Below are positions 1 through 10,218 of a DNA stretch of 64,000 nucleotides, piece after piece. The stretch is from Erythrophleum ivorense. Taxonomy: Eukaryota; Streptophyta; Magnoliopsida; Fabales; Fabaceae. The stretch is from the NCBI GenBank assembly GCA_026724425.1, contig JAIUCV010000345.1, positions 248,001 to 312,000 of the forward strand. Direction: 5' to 3'. The notes beneath the pieces are model-generated. The model did no database searches. It was not told where the DNA came from and saw nothing but the letters and a program-made list of their open reading frames with translations. The translations under genes were made by a program, and so were the position numbers. Each line of letters starts with the position of its first letter. Within the stretch, counting starts at the first letter, position 1.

Positions 1-419
1 AGGTTGAGTGGCCAGTTCTAGTTCCCCCCTTCCCCTTTTTTCAACTAGTTACACATATATAAAAGATTATAATTAGGTTATTTTTACTGTTTTAAGGTGA
101 GAATGAGGGAGCTCCCCCCCCCCCCCCCAAAAAACAAAAAAAATGATTGTCAAATCTTATGGTAGACGAATTTTTAATGGACTTAAACAGTTACTTTAGC
201 GTAGTAATTGATTTATTTCCTTTCTTTATATGATGCCTATGTAGAAATAATACCTGGTGGTGCCATTTTTAAGGATATTATGAATTGCTTGTGATCGTAG
301 CACTGAGTTTTGAGATAATATGACAGGCATTAATGATACAAGAATGTTAAAATGAATGGGATAGTGAAAAAGCAACAATTTTCATCTGCTTCCATTGAAA
401 AATGATAGGTCTTCGGGAT
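1..419. other. Host spacer or intron left of the inverted-repeat element
   Basis: No coding frame is visible. The stretch is AT-rich and carries a run of about 15 C at 114-128 followed by an A-rich run. If the hydrolase exons at 10882-12039 continue upstream, this is probably part of the same intron, because no recognisable hydrolase exon occurs between here and 10882. The last nine bases (411-419) are the left member of the direct repeat that borders the 10-kb element. Confidence 0.5.
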
Positions 420-686
420 GGATTAAGATCCCCTACTCATCTTAATCTAAATTGTTAAAATTAAATTTAAATGGTCCAGATTTGATATTTTAAATTTTTA
501 TATTTTGATACTTTTATTAATTTTAAAAAATATAAAATAAAAAATAAAAATAATTTTTTAACTATCATATTTTAAAATAATAATAATTTAAGTTAAAAAT
601 TTTAAAAAAATAAAAGATCAAATCTGAACCGTCCAAATTTAATCTGGACGGTCCAAATTTGGAAAAGCACCTACTCATCCTCAATG
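420..686 (-). repeat. AT-rich palindromic MITE-like tip of the left arm
   Basis: The segment is itself a degenerate palindrome: one side reads AATCTAAA/TTGTT...GGTCCAGATTTGAT and the other ATCAAATCTGAACCGTCC...AATCTGGACGG. It is bracketed by the same 10-mer in direct orientation, CCTACTCATC, at about 431-440 and 670-679. That arrangement would fit a MITE with a 10-bp target-site duplication, but the palindrome does not reach the direct repeats exactly, so this is tentative. The same segment closes the right arm at 10219-10485. Confidence 0.55.
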
Positions 687-924
687 GACGGGAGTGAGCC
701 CCGGGTTTAAATTAGAGAAAAGGGAAAGAAGAAGGTGAAGAGAAGCAGAGGAGAAGACGGACTTCTTTACATAAATTAGATTACGGAAAATAAATATGCC
801 AATCAAAGAAAAAGAAAGCTAAGAGCGGCGGTAGTCTGCACTGGACTTAGCTCATAGAAGAGAAGAGAAGAGAAAAAGTAGAAGAAGGGAATGATGCAGT
901 GCAAGAATTTAAAGAAAGAGGGAT

Positions 925-1060
925 TTTATTAAAAAAAGAAAGCTTACAAGAGGATTTGTCTTCGAAACTCTCTTTCTCTCAGATCTCTCTATCTCTAAGG
1001 TTGCTATGGAGTTGAAAAATGGAATGCCCCATAGAAGACTGGGGAGTCCCTTATATAGAC
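925..1060 (-). promoter_or_regulatory. Viral promoter and poly(A) signal, left-arm copy
   Basis: On the minus strand a TATA box (CTATATAA, complement of 1051-1059) precedes a conserved GGGGCATTCC-type leader. An AATAAA poly(A) signal (complement of 925-930) lies about 125 nt further on. The spacing matches the pregenomic-RNA promoter and terminal redundancy of caulimovirids. This copy points leftwards, away from the viral coding region and opposite to the hydrolase gene. Confidence 0.6.
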
Positions 1061-1228
1061 ATAATTTGGGATTGTTACAATAGTAAAATGACGTGTAACT
1101 TATGGGTGACAGGTACTATCACAACAGTTCCGATTAAAAGTTTGCCGACACTACAGTAACTGCTACAGGGCTCTGTTACAATAACTGTTACATGACTTTT
1201 GCTATAGTAATTTTGGTCAGAAATTTTT

Positions 1229-2362
1229 TTAATCTTCTCCAAGATCAACGGTTGGATCAAGATCAATGCCGAAACAATCATCTTCATTGCTTTGGAGGAG
1301 ATTTTCTTCTATTTCTGAATTAGCTTCAGAGGCTGAAGATGAAGCCTTCTGGGTTTGAGGCTCATTGCTTTCTGTTTCAAGAAGTTTGAGCATAGTCTTC
1401 AATTGGTTTGTGAGCTCATCCTTGCTTTTGGTGGCTGCCAAGCAAGTCTGGATTTAAACTCTTTGGTTAAGAAACATGCTTTACTCCGTATGGCATATGA
1501 ATTTAGGGTTTCTTTTGAGCCAAAACTTTACAGCGTTGACATCAGTTCTGGTTTCCTGAAACTGAATCCACCATCAGACATAAGGAACCCTTTGGAGGAT
1601 TGGCAGGATTGGATGGTTGAAATCCTGGTGGCTATACCGGTAATGCCAGACAAAAATCCAAGCCAAGGAAAGTTTGGAGAAAAAATGGAGATCCATGGGA
1701 AAAGAATTTTCTCCATTGTTAAAATTTGTTTTAAAATAATTATATCCCTGATAGACCTTATTAGGGAGAATTTCCTCAGTTGGACCAAAAAAATCCCACC
1801 AACGTAAGAACCATTGGGGAAAATTGTACTTGACTCTGTGTTTAAAATAAATCAGCTAAGAATGCTGAAAACGTTTATTTTGAAACCAAAAGGTATTATA
1901 CCAGGCATCAGTATAATCCTAGTAATTATACCCAATGGGATTGAAATTTCGAGAAAATTTTTTGATTTTGTTTAAGTCTTGACCCCATTCTGCTGGAGTT
2001 AAAACTTTCAAAATCTGCAAAGTTGAACGAGTTATAACTGTCAGATCATTCTGATCCGGATATCTTTTAACTGATATTGAATCAGAGTCAACAAGAATAA
2101 ACTCATAAAACTGTTGAGTTTTCAAAACATTTGAAGGTTTATAATGAAAATTGTTTGAAAAAATTTTTGGAGCAATACTATTTGGATTTCTTTCTAAATA
2201 TTCTGGCTCCATTTGCAGAATATTCATGAACTTATTTGGCTTCAAAAAATATAGAGTTTTTTCTGAAGTGGATAGCTGAGATTGAATAACAGCCTTTTGC
2301 GAGGTTGAGGAAACAATAGCTTTTGGTTGTTCTTTTGGTTGTTCCATTGGTATCAGAGCCAA
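1229..2362 (-). pseudogene. Viral ORF2 fragment, inverted left-arm copy
   Basis: A 5'-truncated copy of the second viral ORF on the minus strand. An open segment (2362-1919) is followed by further fragments in other frames (about 1788-1528 and 1441-1229). It starts where the arm begins, so the N-terminal part seen at 8175-8597 is missing. It keeps the reading frame through a place where the right arm has lost two bases. In turn it carries its own stop at about 1919-1921 where the right arm has a Trp codon (9010-9012). It shares a stop (CTA at 1856-1858 on the plus strand) with the right arm. Not functional. Confidence 0.75.
2348..2361 (+). promoter_or_regulatory. tRNA-Met primer-binding site of the pararetrovirus
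   Basis: TGGTATCAGAGCCA is the complement of the initiator tRNA-Met 3' end. Caulimovirids use it to prime minus-strand DNA and it marks position 1 of their genomes (family knowledge). It lies a few bases inside the left-arm junction and about 350 bases before the first viral coding sequence, so the integrated copy begins at the natural discontinuity of viral DNA. Confidence 0.9.
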
Positions 2363-2707
2363 AAGGGGAAGTAGAGATGTGTTGATTAAACTTATATTAA
2401 ATTTTACTCTTTCACATTTCTTATTAACATCTTCATATGATCTCTAAATCTTAACTTGATAGCGTCATATCCGTCTTAATGGACTGGATCTGTATCAGTT
2501 TATTTTATTCATGGTATCTGAGTTCTTTCTGTGATAGTAAGGCTATAAGTCCTGGAGAGGCATGCGATTGGTCACAGCTGTAGGATATCATGAACAAAAT
2601 ACTATATACTATAATACTGGCTAGAGTTGAGATTACGAAATCATATTAAAATCTTAATAGAAAACTTGATTGATAGAATTTAATAGAATTTTACTCTCCA
2701 TATTTCT
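2362..2707 (+). other. Viral segment between primer-binding site and polyprotein
   Basis: About 345 bases without an open frame, between the primer-binding site and the first candidate ATG (2708) of the polyprotein. It appears once only and has no counterpart in the arms. Confidence 0.5.
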
Positions 2708-4698
2708 ATGGATCCTGATGGTAATGATATCAAAAGCGGGAAATTTATAAAAATGTTTAGATCTTTGTCTTTTCGCGTAGATCATCAATCCCTAGTTCAT
2801 CATCCTTAACCGAAAGAGGTTCATCCTCATCTTCAACTAATATTTTCAATGAAGAAATTCATTTTAAAGATATTAACCAAGAAGTAGATGACTGGAGAAT
2901 TCCAGAAGTCGCTAGAGATGTCCTTTATAAACCAAAAAGAACTTTCTTTCATAGATCTGATTATATAATTAGAACTGTAGAAGAAACTATTCCTGTAAAT
3001 CCAACAAACGAAGAATTTCTTCTTCTTTCTGAAAAATCAATAAGCCACCATAAGAAATCCTATAATTTTATTAACATAGGATGTGTTCAAGTGGCAATTA
3101 AACCATTAGTAAGAGAAGGGTTGAATGTTTCTTGTCTTCTGTGTCTTAGAGATACTGGGCATTATGAATTTGTAGACTCCCTTTTAGGAACAGTTGAAGC
3201 TGGACTTCATGTCGGTCTAATCTATTTTAACTGTTACCCTAACTGTACAGTTAGCCTTCATAACGATAATATCATGGACATTCTTAAACTTAATATCAAA
3301 CTTAATGGATTTAAAATGAAACCAGGATCTATCCCTGTAGCCTTAATATATAGGATACAGTATAAAGTCATGAACTCTTTCAGTTCTAGGATTTGAATCC
3401 ATAGGGAAAGAGGACAAACCATGATTTTCTTAACAGATACTACAAAAGCCAACGTCATGATTCCAAAAACCATTCTTTGGGAAGATGTCACCTTACCAGA
3501 AGAATGGATAATGGAAAAAGCTGTCCCAACTCTACCTCAACCTACACCTGAAGTAAACAGGATTAGGCAAACCCAAACAGGAACAGTAGGAATAGCCTTT
3601 GAGAGAAATAGGAGGTCATTTAGTCAAGCCTCTTCCAAATCTGAAGATTTTAGGTCTGTAGCTTCAGAACTACCTAGGACATCCTATTCATATATACCTC
3701 AAATGGCACCATTTGTCATACATCTACAAGGAGTAGATAATTCTTCAAACATTTTTAGACCAACCTATCAAAGGGATGAAGACGACCAAAGGTCAATTCA
3801 ATCCCCAACTTATTCTTCAATAAATGAACCTTTAGAATTAAATTGTATAAAAACAGAATTTCAAATAGATAAAAAATCTTTACAAAAGGATTTTTATTCT
3901 AAAGAAAATACTCAACCTAGGAATTGGTTTCTTGAAAAAATTAAGGAATCAGAAAGAAAACAAATCCAAGAAAAATTTTACAGTTTTCTTAAAAATATTC
4001 AAACTAATATTCCTTTCTTTGATTGGTTTGAAGCTTATGCTTTAGATCAACAATTGGAGTATCCTTTTGCTAAACTGATTAATGTAACCAAAAAGACCTG
4101 GCACACAGCCAAAGGAAAAGTAATTAATTTAGAATTACCTCTGTCTGGGTCTATCCAACTTCCAAACCTTAGTGACCATAAGCAAAATCCAATTTTAGCT
4201 TCACCTTTTAAATGTAAAAACTTAGAAGAACAAGTTAATTCCAAGGATATCCAAAGTCTTATGGAACAAAATAATTACACTAACAAGTATCTCCAAACGA
4301 TAGGGGAACATTTTACTAAACCCATAAATGAACCTTCAACATCATCAATTCCCCAACCTAAAATAGTTAATCCAATTTTTAAACCTTTTCAAATATCACC
4401 AAAAACTAAAAAAGAATTTCAGGATCAGAGAGACAATCTCATTAAAAGAATTAATGACCAACTTGGATCTCCAACAATTCTTGAATCATCTCAATCATCT
4501 GAACCTGTTTCTAGAACCATAAATACTGTAGGAGAAACATCTTCTTCTTGGAGTGAAGAAGAAAAAACTGTCCAAATTAATCAAACTTCATTTAATTGGA
4601 AAAAACCTTCTAAACTTTATTATAAAAAAGCTATTGCCCTTGACCTTCTCATTGAAGAAAGGCAAAACCAAAACTTCAAACATTTTTTCTGCAGATAA
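2708..4698 (+). pseudogene. Caulimovirid polyprotein, movement-protein part (degraded)
   Basis: The N-terminal part of the viral polyprotein. An ATG at 2708 opens a frame that stops at about 2807; the homologous coding continues in another frame from about 2800, so one frameshift lies there. The movement-protein core (about 3030-3330) shows the family pattern with NIGCVQVAIKPL, CLRD and YFNCYPNCTVSLH, as in 30K-superfamily proteins that enlarge plasmodesmata. An in-frame TGA (3394-3396) interrupts it, after which the same frame stays open to 4698. Residues encoded from about 3560 to 4640 are a linker rich in Ser, Asn and Gln with Trp-containing patches and no domain that I recognise. The coat-protein part follows after a frameshift near 4680. 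An old, inactive copy. Confidence 0.8.
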
Positions 4699-6226
4699 TA
4701 TTTATGAGTGGAATATTGATGGTCAAACTGAGTATAATATACTTAATATCCTTCAACAAATGACAATGGTTAGTACTGCATACCAAACCTCTCATAGTTA
4801 TTCAGAAGAAACCATAGTCAATATTTTAGTTGCAGGTTTTTCTGGTCAACTTAAAGGCTGGTGGGATAATTATGTCTCACTTGAAGAAAAACAATAAATT
4901 TTTACTGCCGTTAAAATTGAACAAGATGGTACACCAGTAATATATAATGGTCAACCCATCCCAGATGCTGTAAACACTTTAATTTTTACCATAGTCCAAC
5001 ATTTTGTAGGTGATCCTTCCTTATGGAAAGATAAATTTGCTGAACTATTGTCAAACCTTAAGTGCAGAACCTTTTCAGACTTTAGGTGGTATAGAGATAC
5101 CTTTCTAACTAGAGTCTACACCAGAGAAGATAGCCAACAATCTTATTGAAAAGAAAAATTCTTAGTCGGATTACCTAAATCCTTAGGTGATAAGGTTAGA
5201 GAAAAAATTAGAAACCAAACTAATGGAACCATCCCATATGAACATTTAAGTTATGGCCAACTCATAGCTTATGTTCAAAAGGTTGCCCTTAAAATTGGTC
5301 AGGATGACAAAATCCAACGGCAGTTAGCCAAAGAAAAATCTCAAAACCAAAAAGACTTAGGAAGTTTTTGTGAACAATTTGAATTTTCTCCTTGTAAAGG
5401 CCATAAGTCCAAAACTAAAATTCCTGGTAAATTTCGGCCTAAAAAACATAAAAATTATTATCAAAAATATAATACTCCACCAAAAAGGTTCAAGAATGAG
5501 TTTAGAACCAAACCAACCACAGATTTACCCTCTAAAAAGATAATTTGTTATAAGTGTGGTAAACCTGGACATATTTCAAAATATTGTAGATTAACCAGGA
5601 AAATTAGAAAATTAGATTTAGAAGAACTTATCCTAAATCAATTAAATAATCTTATGATAGAAACCTCATATGACGAAACTGAAAAATAGTATTTAGAAGA
5701 AAATCTTAACCAAATTCAAGATGATGATCTTTTTGATGAATCTTCAGAATCTCAGATAGAAATTAATAGTACTAAAAAAGAAATTAATGTTCTGACGCAA
5801 GAGCATGATCTTCTTTTTGACATTATTAATTCTCTTTCTGATTCTGATCAGAAAAGGCATTATCTTACTAAATTAAAAGATTTAGCAGGAGAATCCTCTA
5901 AAACTGAAGAAACACCTATTTTGAACAACAAGTATAACTTAAATAATATACTTAAACGATTTGAAAATACTTCAAAACCCGTAACAATCCAAGACCTTCA
6001 ACAAGAAATTAATAACCTAAAAATCGAAGTTAAAATATTAAAAAGCCAACAAGAAAAACAAAACTTTGAAATTACTAAGATAAAACTTAATCAAATTCAG
6101 AATAATGAATCAACTCGAAATATTGAAGAACAAGGTGAGGATCAAGATAAGAATGGTTCCAGAGATCTTTCAGACGAAGAACTTTCTAAACCCTTCTTAA
6201 ATCTTATTTCTGATCTTAGTCTCTAG
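4640..6226 (+). pseudogene. Caulimovirid polyprotein, coat-protein part (degraded)
   Basis: One frame runs from about 4640 to 6226, interrupted by TAA 4895-4897, TGA 5147-5149 and TAG 5687-5689 and closed by TAG 6224-6226. The capsid-like region includes FSGQLKGWWDNYVS, and a Lys-rich basic stretch (about 5300-5520) follows. The nucleic-acid-binding zinc knuckle CYKCGKPGHISKYC lies at 5546-5587 (CX2CX4HX4C, all four ligands kept). The tail after the knuckle is acidic and then predicted coiled-coil (QQEINNLKIEVKILKSQQE, about 6000). Capsid plus knuckle placed between movement protein and protease is the Caulimoviridae order. Confidence 0.85.
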
Positions 6227-6703
6227 AAATTTTATATTCTCATTAAAATTATTATTAACCATGAATTTGTGTTGGAAGAAACAGCCTTATTTGATACAGG
6301 TGCAGATTCAAACTGTATGCAAGAGGGTCTTGTTCCAACAAAATATTTTGAAAAAACTTCTGAACGACTTAGTACTACTAGTGGTTCAAAATTACAGGTC
6401 ATAACCGATGCAGAAATAGAAAACGAAGGTTTTCAAATCCAAACTCCTTTTATCCTAATCAAAGATCTTAAAAATAAGATTATTCTAAGAACTCCATTTA
6501 TTAAATCAATTTTTCCTTTTGAGGTATCTCAGGAAGGAATAACCATTAGACATTTAGGAAAACTAATCCTTTTTAAATTTCTTAAAAAACCAATTTTTAG
6601 GAAACTAAATTATATTCAATTAAAAGAAAAACAAATTAATTTCTTAAAAGAAGAAATTTCTTTCAAAACCATAGAAGCCCAATTGGCCCAACCAATAGTC
6701 TAA
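6227..6703 (+). pseudogene. Caulimovirid aspartic protease (degraded polyprotein part)
   Basis: Same frame as the coat region, separated from it only by the TAG at 6224. The retroviral-type aspartic protease signature LFDTGADSNC lies near 6287-6316, and a hydrophobic segment ending near 6500 fits the second half of the fold. In the family this enzyme cuts the polyprotein. The frame closes at TAA 6701-6703, with clear reverse-transcriptase homology continuing in the same frame beyond it. Confidence 0.85.
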
Positions 6704-8118
6704 AATAAGATTCAAACTATTTTAGCCCAAATCCAAAATACTGTTTGTTCTAACCTACCTAATGCTTCTTGGGATAGGAAAAAACATGCAGTAGATTTAC
6801 CTTACGAAACAGATTTTTCAGAAAACCAAATCTCGACCAAAGCTCGTCCTATTCAAATGACTGAGGAATTACAAGAAACTTGTAAAAAAGAAATAACAGA
6901 TCTTCTTGCCAAAAAACTAATTAGGAAAAGCTGTAGCCCTTGGTCATGTGCTGCTTTTTACGTTAATAAAAATGCAAAAATTGAATGAGGAGCTCCAAAA
7001 TTAGTTATAAATTACAAACCTCTTAACCAAGCTCTTAGATAGATTAGGTATCATATTCCTAATAAGAAAGATCTTTAAACAGGCTTCATTCAGCAAAAAT
7101 ATTTTCAAAGTTTGACATGAAATCTGGATACTGGCATATCCAAATTTCTGAGAAAGAAAGGTATAAAATCGCTTTTACTGTTCCTTTTGGACAATATGAG
7201 TGGAATGTTATGCCATTCGGTCTCAAAAATGCTCCGTCAGAATTCCAAAGAATCATGAATGATATTTTTAACCCATATACCAAATTCATTATTGTTTATA
7301 TTGATGATGTTTTGGTATTCTCTCATTCTATTGATCAACATTTCAAACATATTTACATTTTTATGAATGTTGCCAAAAGAAATGGCTTAGCTATTTCCAA
7401 ACCTAAAATCAGTATTTTCCAAACTAAAATTAGATTTCTTGGTCATCATATCAATCAAGGTACTATTGTCCCAATAGAAAGAGCAATCTAATTTGCCGAT
7501 AAATTTCCTGACCAGATCATCGATAAGAACCAACTCCAACGGTTTCTAGGATGTTTAAATTATGTAGGAGAATTTATCCCACAACTCAACAATTTAATTA
7601 AACATTTTCATGATCGCCTTAAGAATAGCCTTCCGCCTTGGACATCTATTCATACGAATATTGTTAAGCAAATTAAACTCCAGGTTAAGCAACTTCTTTG
7701 TCTTAGCCTTCCAAATCCTTCTGCTTACAAAATTGTTGAAACTGATGCCTCTGATATTGGCTATGGAGGTATTCTCAAATAAAAAATTGACGGACAAGAG
7801 ATAATTATTTCTTTTACTTCCAAACATTGGAATTCTGTCCAGCAGAATTACTTTACAATTAAAAAGGAAATTTTGGCAATTGTTTTATGTATTTCCAAAT
7901 TTCAATTTGATTTGTTAAACCAAAAGTTTTTAGTCAGAATTGACTGTAAATCTGCAAAAGATGTTTTAACAAAAGATGTTAAAAATCTTGCATCAAAACA
8001 GATTTTTGCCAGGTGGCAAGCAATATTAAGTGTTTTTTATTTTGATATTGAATTTATCAAAAACACTTCAAGCTCTTTACCTGATTTTCTTACCCGTGAG
8101 TTTTTACAAGGAAGGTGA
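6704..8118 (+). pseudogene. Caulimovirid reverse transcriptase-RNase H (degraded)
   Basis: The fingers region is in the protease frame up to about 7078, with TGA 6986-6988, TAG 7040-7042 and TAA 7076-7078. A frameshift there moves the homology to the frame used from 7080 to 8118, which has stops at 7489-7491 and 7780-7782. Visible motifs are SKFDMKSGYWHI (first catalytic Asp), MPFGLKNAPSEFQ, and the polymerase box YIDDVLVFS at about 7297. RNase H has ETDASDIGYGG, the KKEILAI Glu, IDCKSAKD and the final Asp in PDFLTREF, so its four acidic positions are retained. The absence of an integrase after RNase H separates this from Ty3/gypsy elements. Confidence 0.93.
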
Positions 8119-8174
8119 GAGAAAATCAGAAAACCAAATCAAATCTATATTCTGAGTATTGGTGAGTGTTCTTA

Positions 8175-9689
8175 ATGCCTTCGAAAAAGAAAAAACCAGA
8201 ATTAAAACTCAAAAGACCTTTCATTGAATGTCAACCAAATCCAGAGGATTATCAACCAAAAAAGACAATTGAAGAAGATCTTCAAATTGTCTTAAGAAAA
8301 TTCATGGACAATTATTAACCAAGGTTATCTATCCACAAAATTAAAGGTGAGTCATCGACTCAAACTTCTCAAACAGGGTCATCAACCCAAAAACCCCAAA
8401 CCAAAGATTCATACGCTATGCCTATTGAAACTTTGTTAGGTATGCAGAATTGTGGTTTAACTCATCTTCCAACCAAATCGTGGGCAGATATTGCTGAAGA
8501 AGAAGAAATCTCCCAAGAAAAAACTGAGAGAGAAAGCCAATTATCTCTTTCTCAAATGATTGAAAACATAAAAAATAAACAAACCAATATTATTCCCAAA
8601 GAACAACCAAAAGCTATTGTTTCCTCAACCTCGCAAAAGGCTGTTATTCAGTCTCAGCCATCCACTTCAGAAAAAACTCCATATTTTTTGAAGCCAAATA
8701 AGTTCATGAATATTCTGCAAATGGAGCCAGAATATTTAGAAAGAAATCCAAACAGTATTGCTTCAAAAATTTTTTCAAACAATTTTCATTATAAACCTTC
8801 AAATGTTTTGAAAACTCAGCAGTTTTATGAGTTTATTCTTGTTGACTCTAATTCAATATCAGTTAAAAGATATCCGGATCAGAATGATCTGACAGTTAAC
8901 TCATTCAACTTTGCAGATTTTGAAAGTTTTAACTCCAGCAGAATGGGGTCAAGACTTAAACAAAATCAAAAAATTTTCTCAAAATTTCAATCCCATTGGG
9001 TATAATTACTGGGATTATACTGATGCCTGGTATAATACCTTTTGGTTTCAAAATAAACGTTTTCAGCATTCTTAGCTGATTTATTTTAAACATAGAGTCA
9101 AGTACAATTTTCCCCAATGGTTCTTACGTTGGTGGGATTTTTTTGGTCCAACTGAGGAAATTCTCCCTAATAAGGTCCATCAGGGATATAATTATTTTAA
9201 AACAAATTTTAACAATGGAGAAAATTCTTTTCCCATGGATCTCCATTTTTTCTCCAAACTTTCCTTGGCTTGGATTTTTGTCTGGCATTACCGGTACAGC
9301 CACCAGGATTTCAACCATCCAATCCTCCAAAAGGTTCCTTATGTCCGATGGTTCAATTTCAGGAAACCAGAGCTGATGTCAACGCTGTAAAGTTTTGGCT
9401 CAAAAGAAACCCCAAATTCATATGCCATACGGAGCAAAGCATGTTTCTTAACCAAAGAATTCAAATCCAGACTTGCTTGGCAGCCACCAAAAGCAAGGAT
9501 GAGCTCACAAACCAATTGAAGACTATGCTCGAACTTCTTGAAGCAGAAAGCAATGAGCCTCAAACCCAGAAGGCTTCATCTTCAGCCTCTGAAGCTAATT
9601 CAGAAATAGAAGAAAATCTCTTTCAAAGCAACGAAGATAATTGTTTCGGCATTGATCTTGATCCAACCGTTGATCTTGGAGAAGATTAA
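8175..9689 (+). pseudogene. Viral ORF2 downstream of the polyprotein (degraded)
   Basis: An ATG at 8175 opens a basic, Lys/Pro-rich N-terminus, broken by TAA 8316-8318. The same frame is open from 8418 to 9005 and includes a KSWADIAEEEEISQE patch. A 2-base deletion near 8897, relative to the left arm, shifts the frame. The homologous frame then continues past 9001 with a Trp-rich stretch (WFLRWWDFFG, about 9118) and stops at 9073-9075. The C-terminal end (about 9480-9689) is acidic, with a coiled-coil-like KSKDELTNQLKTMLELLEAE and DLDPTVDLGED. A second ORF after a single MP-to-RNase H polyprotein is the florendovirus plan (family knowledge). Its function is unknown. A transactivator role is possible but unsupported by motifs. 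Confidence 0.65.
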
Positions 9690-9859
9690 AAAAATTTCTG
9701 ACCAAAGTTACTATAGCAAAAGTCATGTAACAGTTATTGTAGCAGAGCCCTGTAGCAGTTACTGTAGTGTCGGCAAACTTTTAACTGGAACTGTTGTAAT
9801 AGTACCTGTCGCCCATAAGTTGCAGGTCATTTTACTATTGTAACAGTCCCAAATTATGT
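9690..9859 (+). other. Viral upstream promoter region
   Basis: Non-coding segment between the end of ORF2 and the TATA box, rich in short GTAACAGTTA/CTGTAGCAG-type repeats (for example TAACAGTTATTGTAGCAG and TAGCAGTTACTGTAG near 9728-9765). Such repeated blocks upstream of the TATA box could be enhancer elements. The same blocks are present in the left arm at about 1090-1200. Confidence 0.45.
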
Positions 9860-9993
9860 CTATATAAGAGACTCCCCATTCTTCTATGGGGCATTCCATT
9901 TTTCAACTCCATAGCAACCTTAGAGATAGAGAAATCTGAGAGAAAGAGAGTTTCGAAGACAAATCCTCTTGTAAGCTTTCTTTTTTTAATAAA
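9860..9993 (+). promoter_or_regulatory. Viral pregenomic promoter with TATA box and poly(A) signal
   Basis: A TATA box (CTATATAAG, 9860-9868) is followed by a probable transcription start 25-35 nt downstream and by AATAAA at 9988-9993. In caulimovirids the poly(A) signal lies shortly after the transcript start and is skipped on the first pass (family knowledge). Here the promoter faces the 3' exons of the hydrolase gene on the same strand. Current activity is unknown. Confidence 0.6.
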
Positions 9994-10218
9994 ATCTCTC
10001 TTTCTTTAAATTCTTACACTGCATCATTCCCTTCTTCTACTTTTTCTCTTCTCTTCTATGAGCTAAGTCCAGTGCGGATTACCGCCGCTCTTAGCTTTCT
10101 TTTTCTTTGATTGGCATATTTATTTTCCGTAATCTAATTTATGTAAAGAAGTCCGTCTTCTCCTCTGCTCCTCTTCACCTTCTTCTTTCCCTTTTCTCTA
10201 ATTTAAACCCGGGGCTCA

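Larger units (their letters stand above)
420..2335 (-). repeat. Left arm of the 1.9-kb inverted repeat
   Basis: Reverse complement of 8598-10485. From the outside inward it holds the roughly 265-bp AT-rich palindromic tip, the viral leader, poly(A) signal and TATA box, and the 3' two-thirds of viral ORF2. The inner edge at about 2335 contains a duplicated 12-base GAACAACCAAAA-type unit (reverse strand, about 2325-2346). The primer-binding site of the central viral copy follows only a few bases further on. Confidence 0.9.

Noticed and set aside
1355..1807. 150-residue open frame on the plus strand
   Set aside because: It is the antisense shadow of the inverted viral ORF2 copy.
2708..8118. Ty3/gypsy LTR retrotransposon flanked by LTRs at 420-10485
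   Set aside because: The flanking repeats are inverted, not direct. A movement-protein domain precedes the coat region and no integrase follows RNase H, so it is a caulimovirid.
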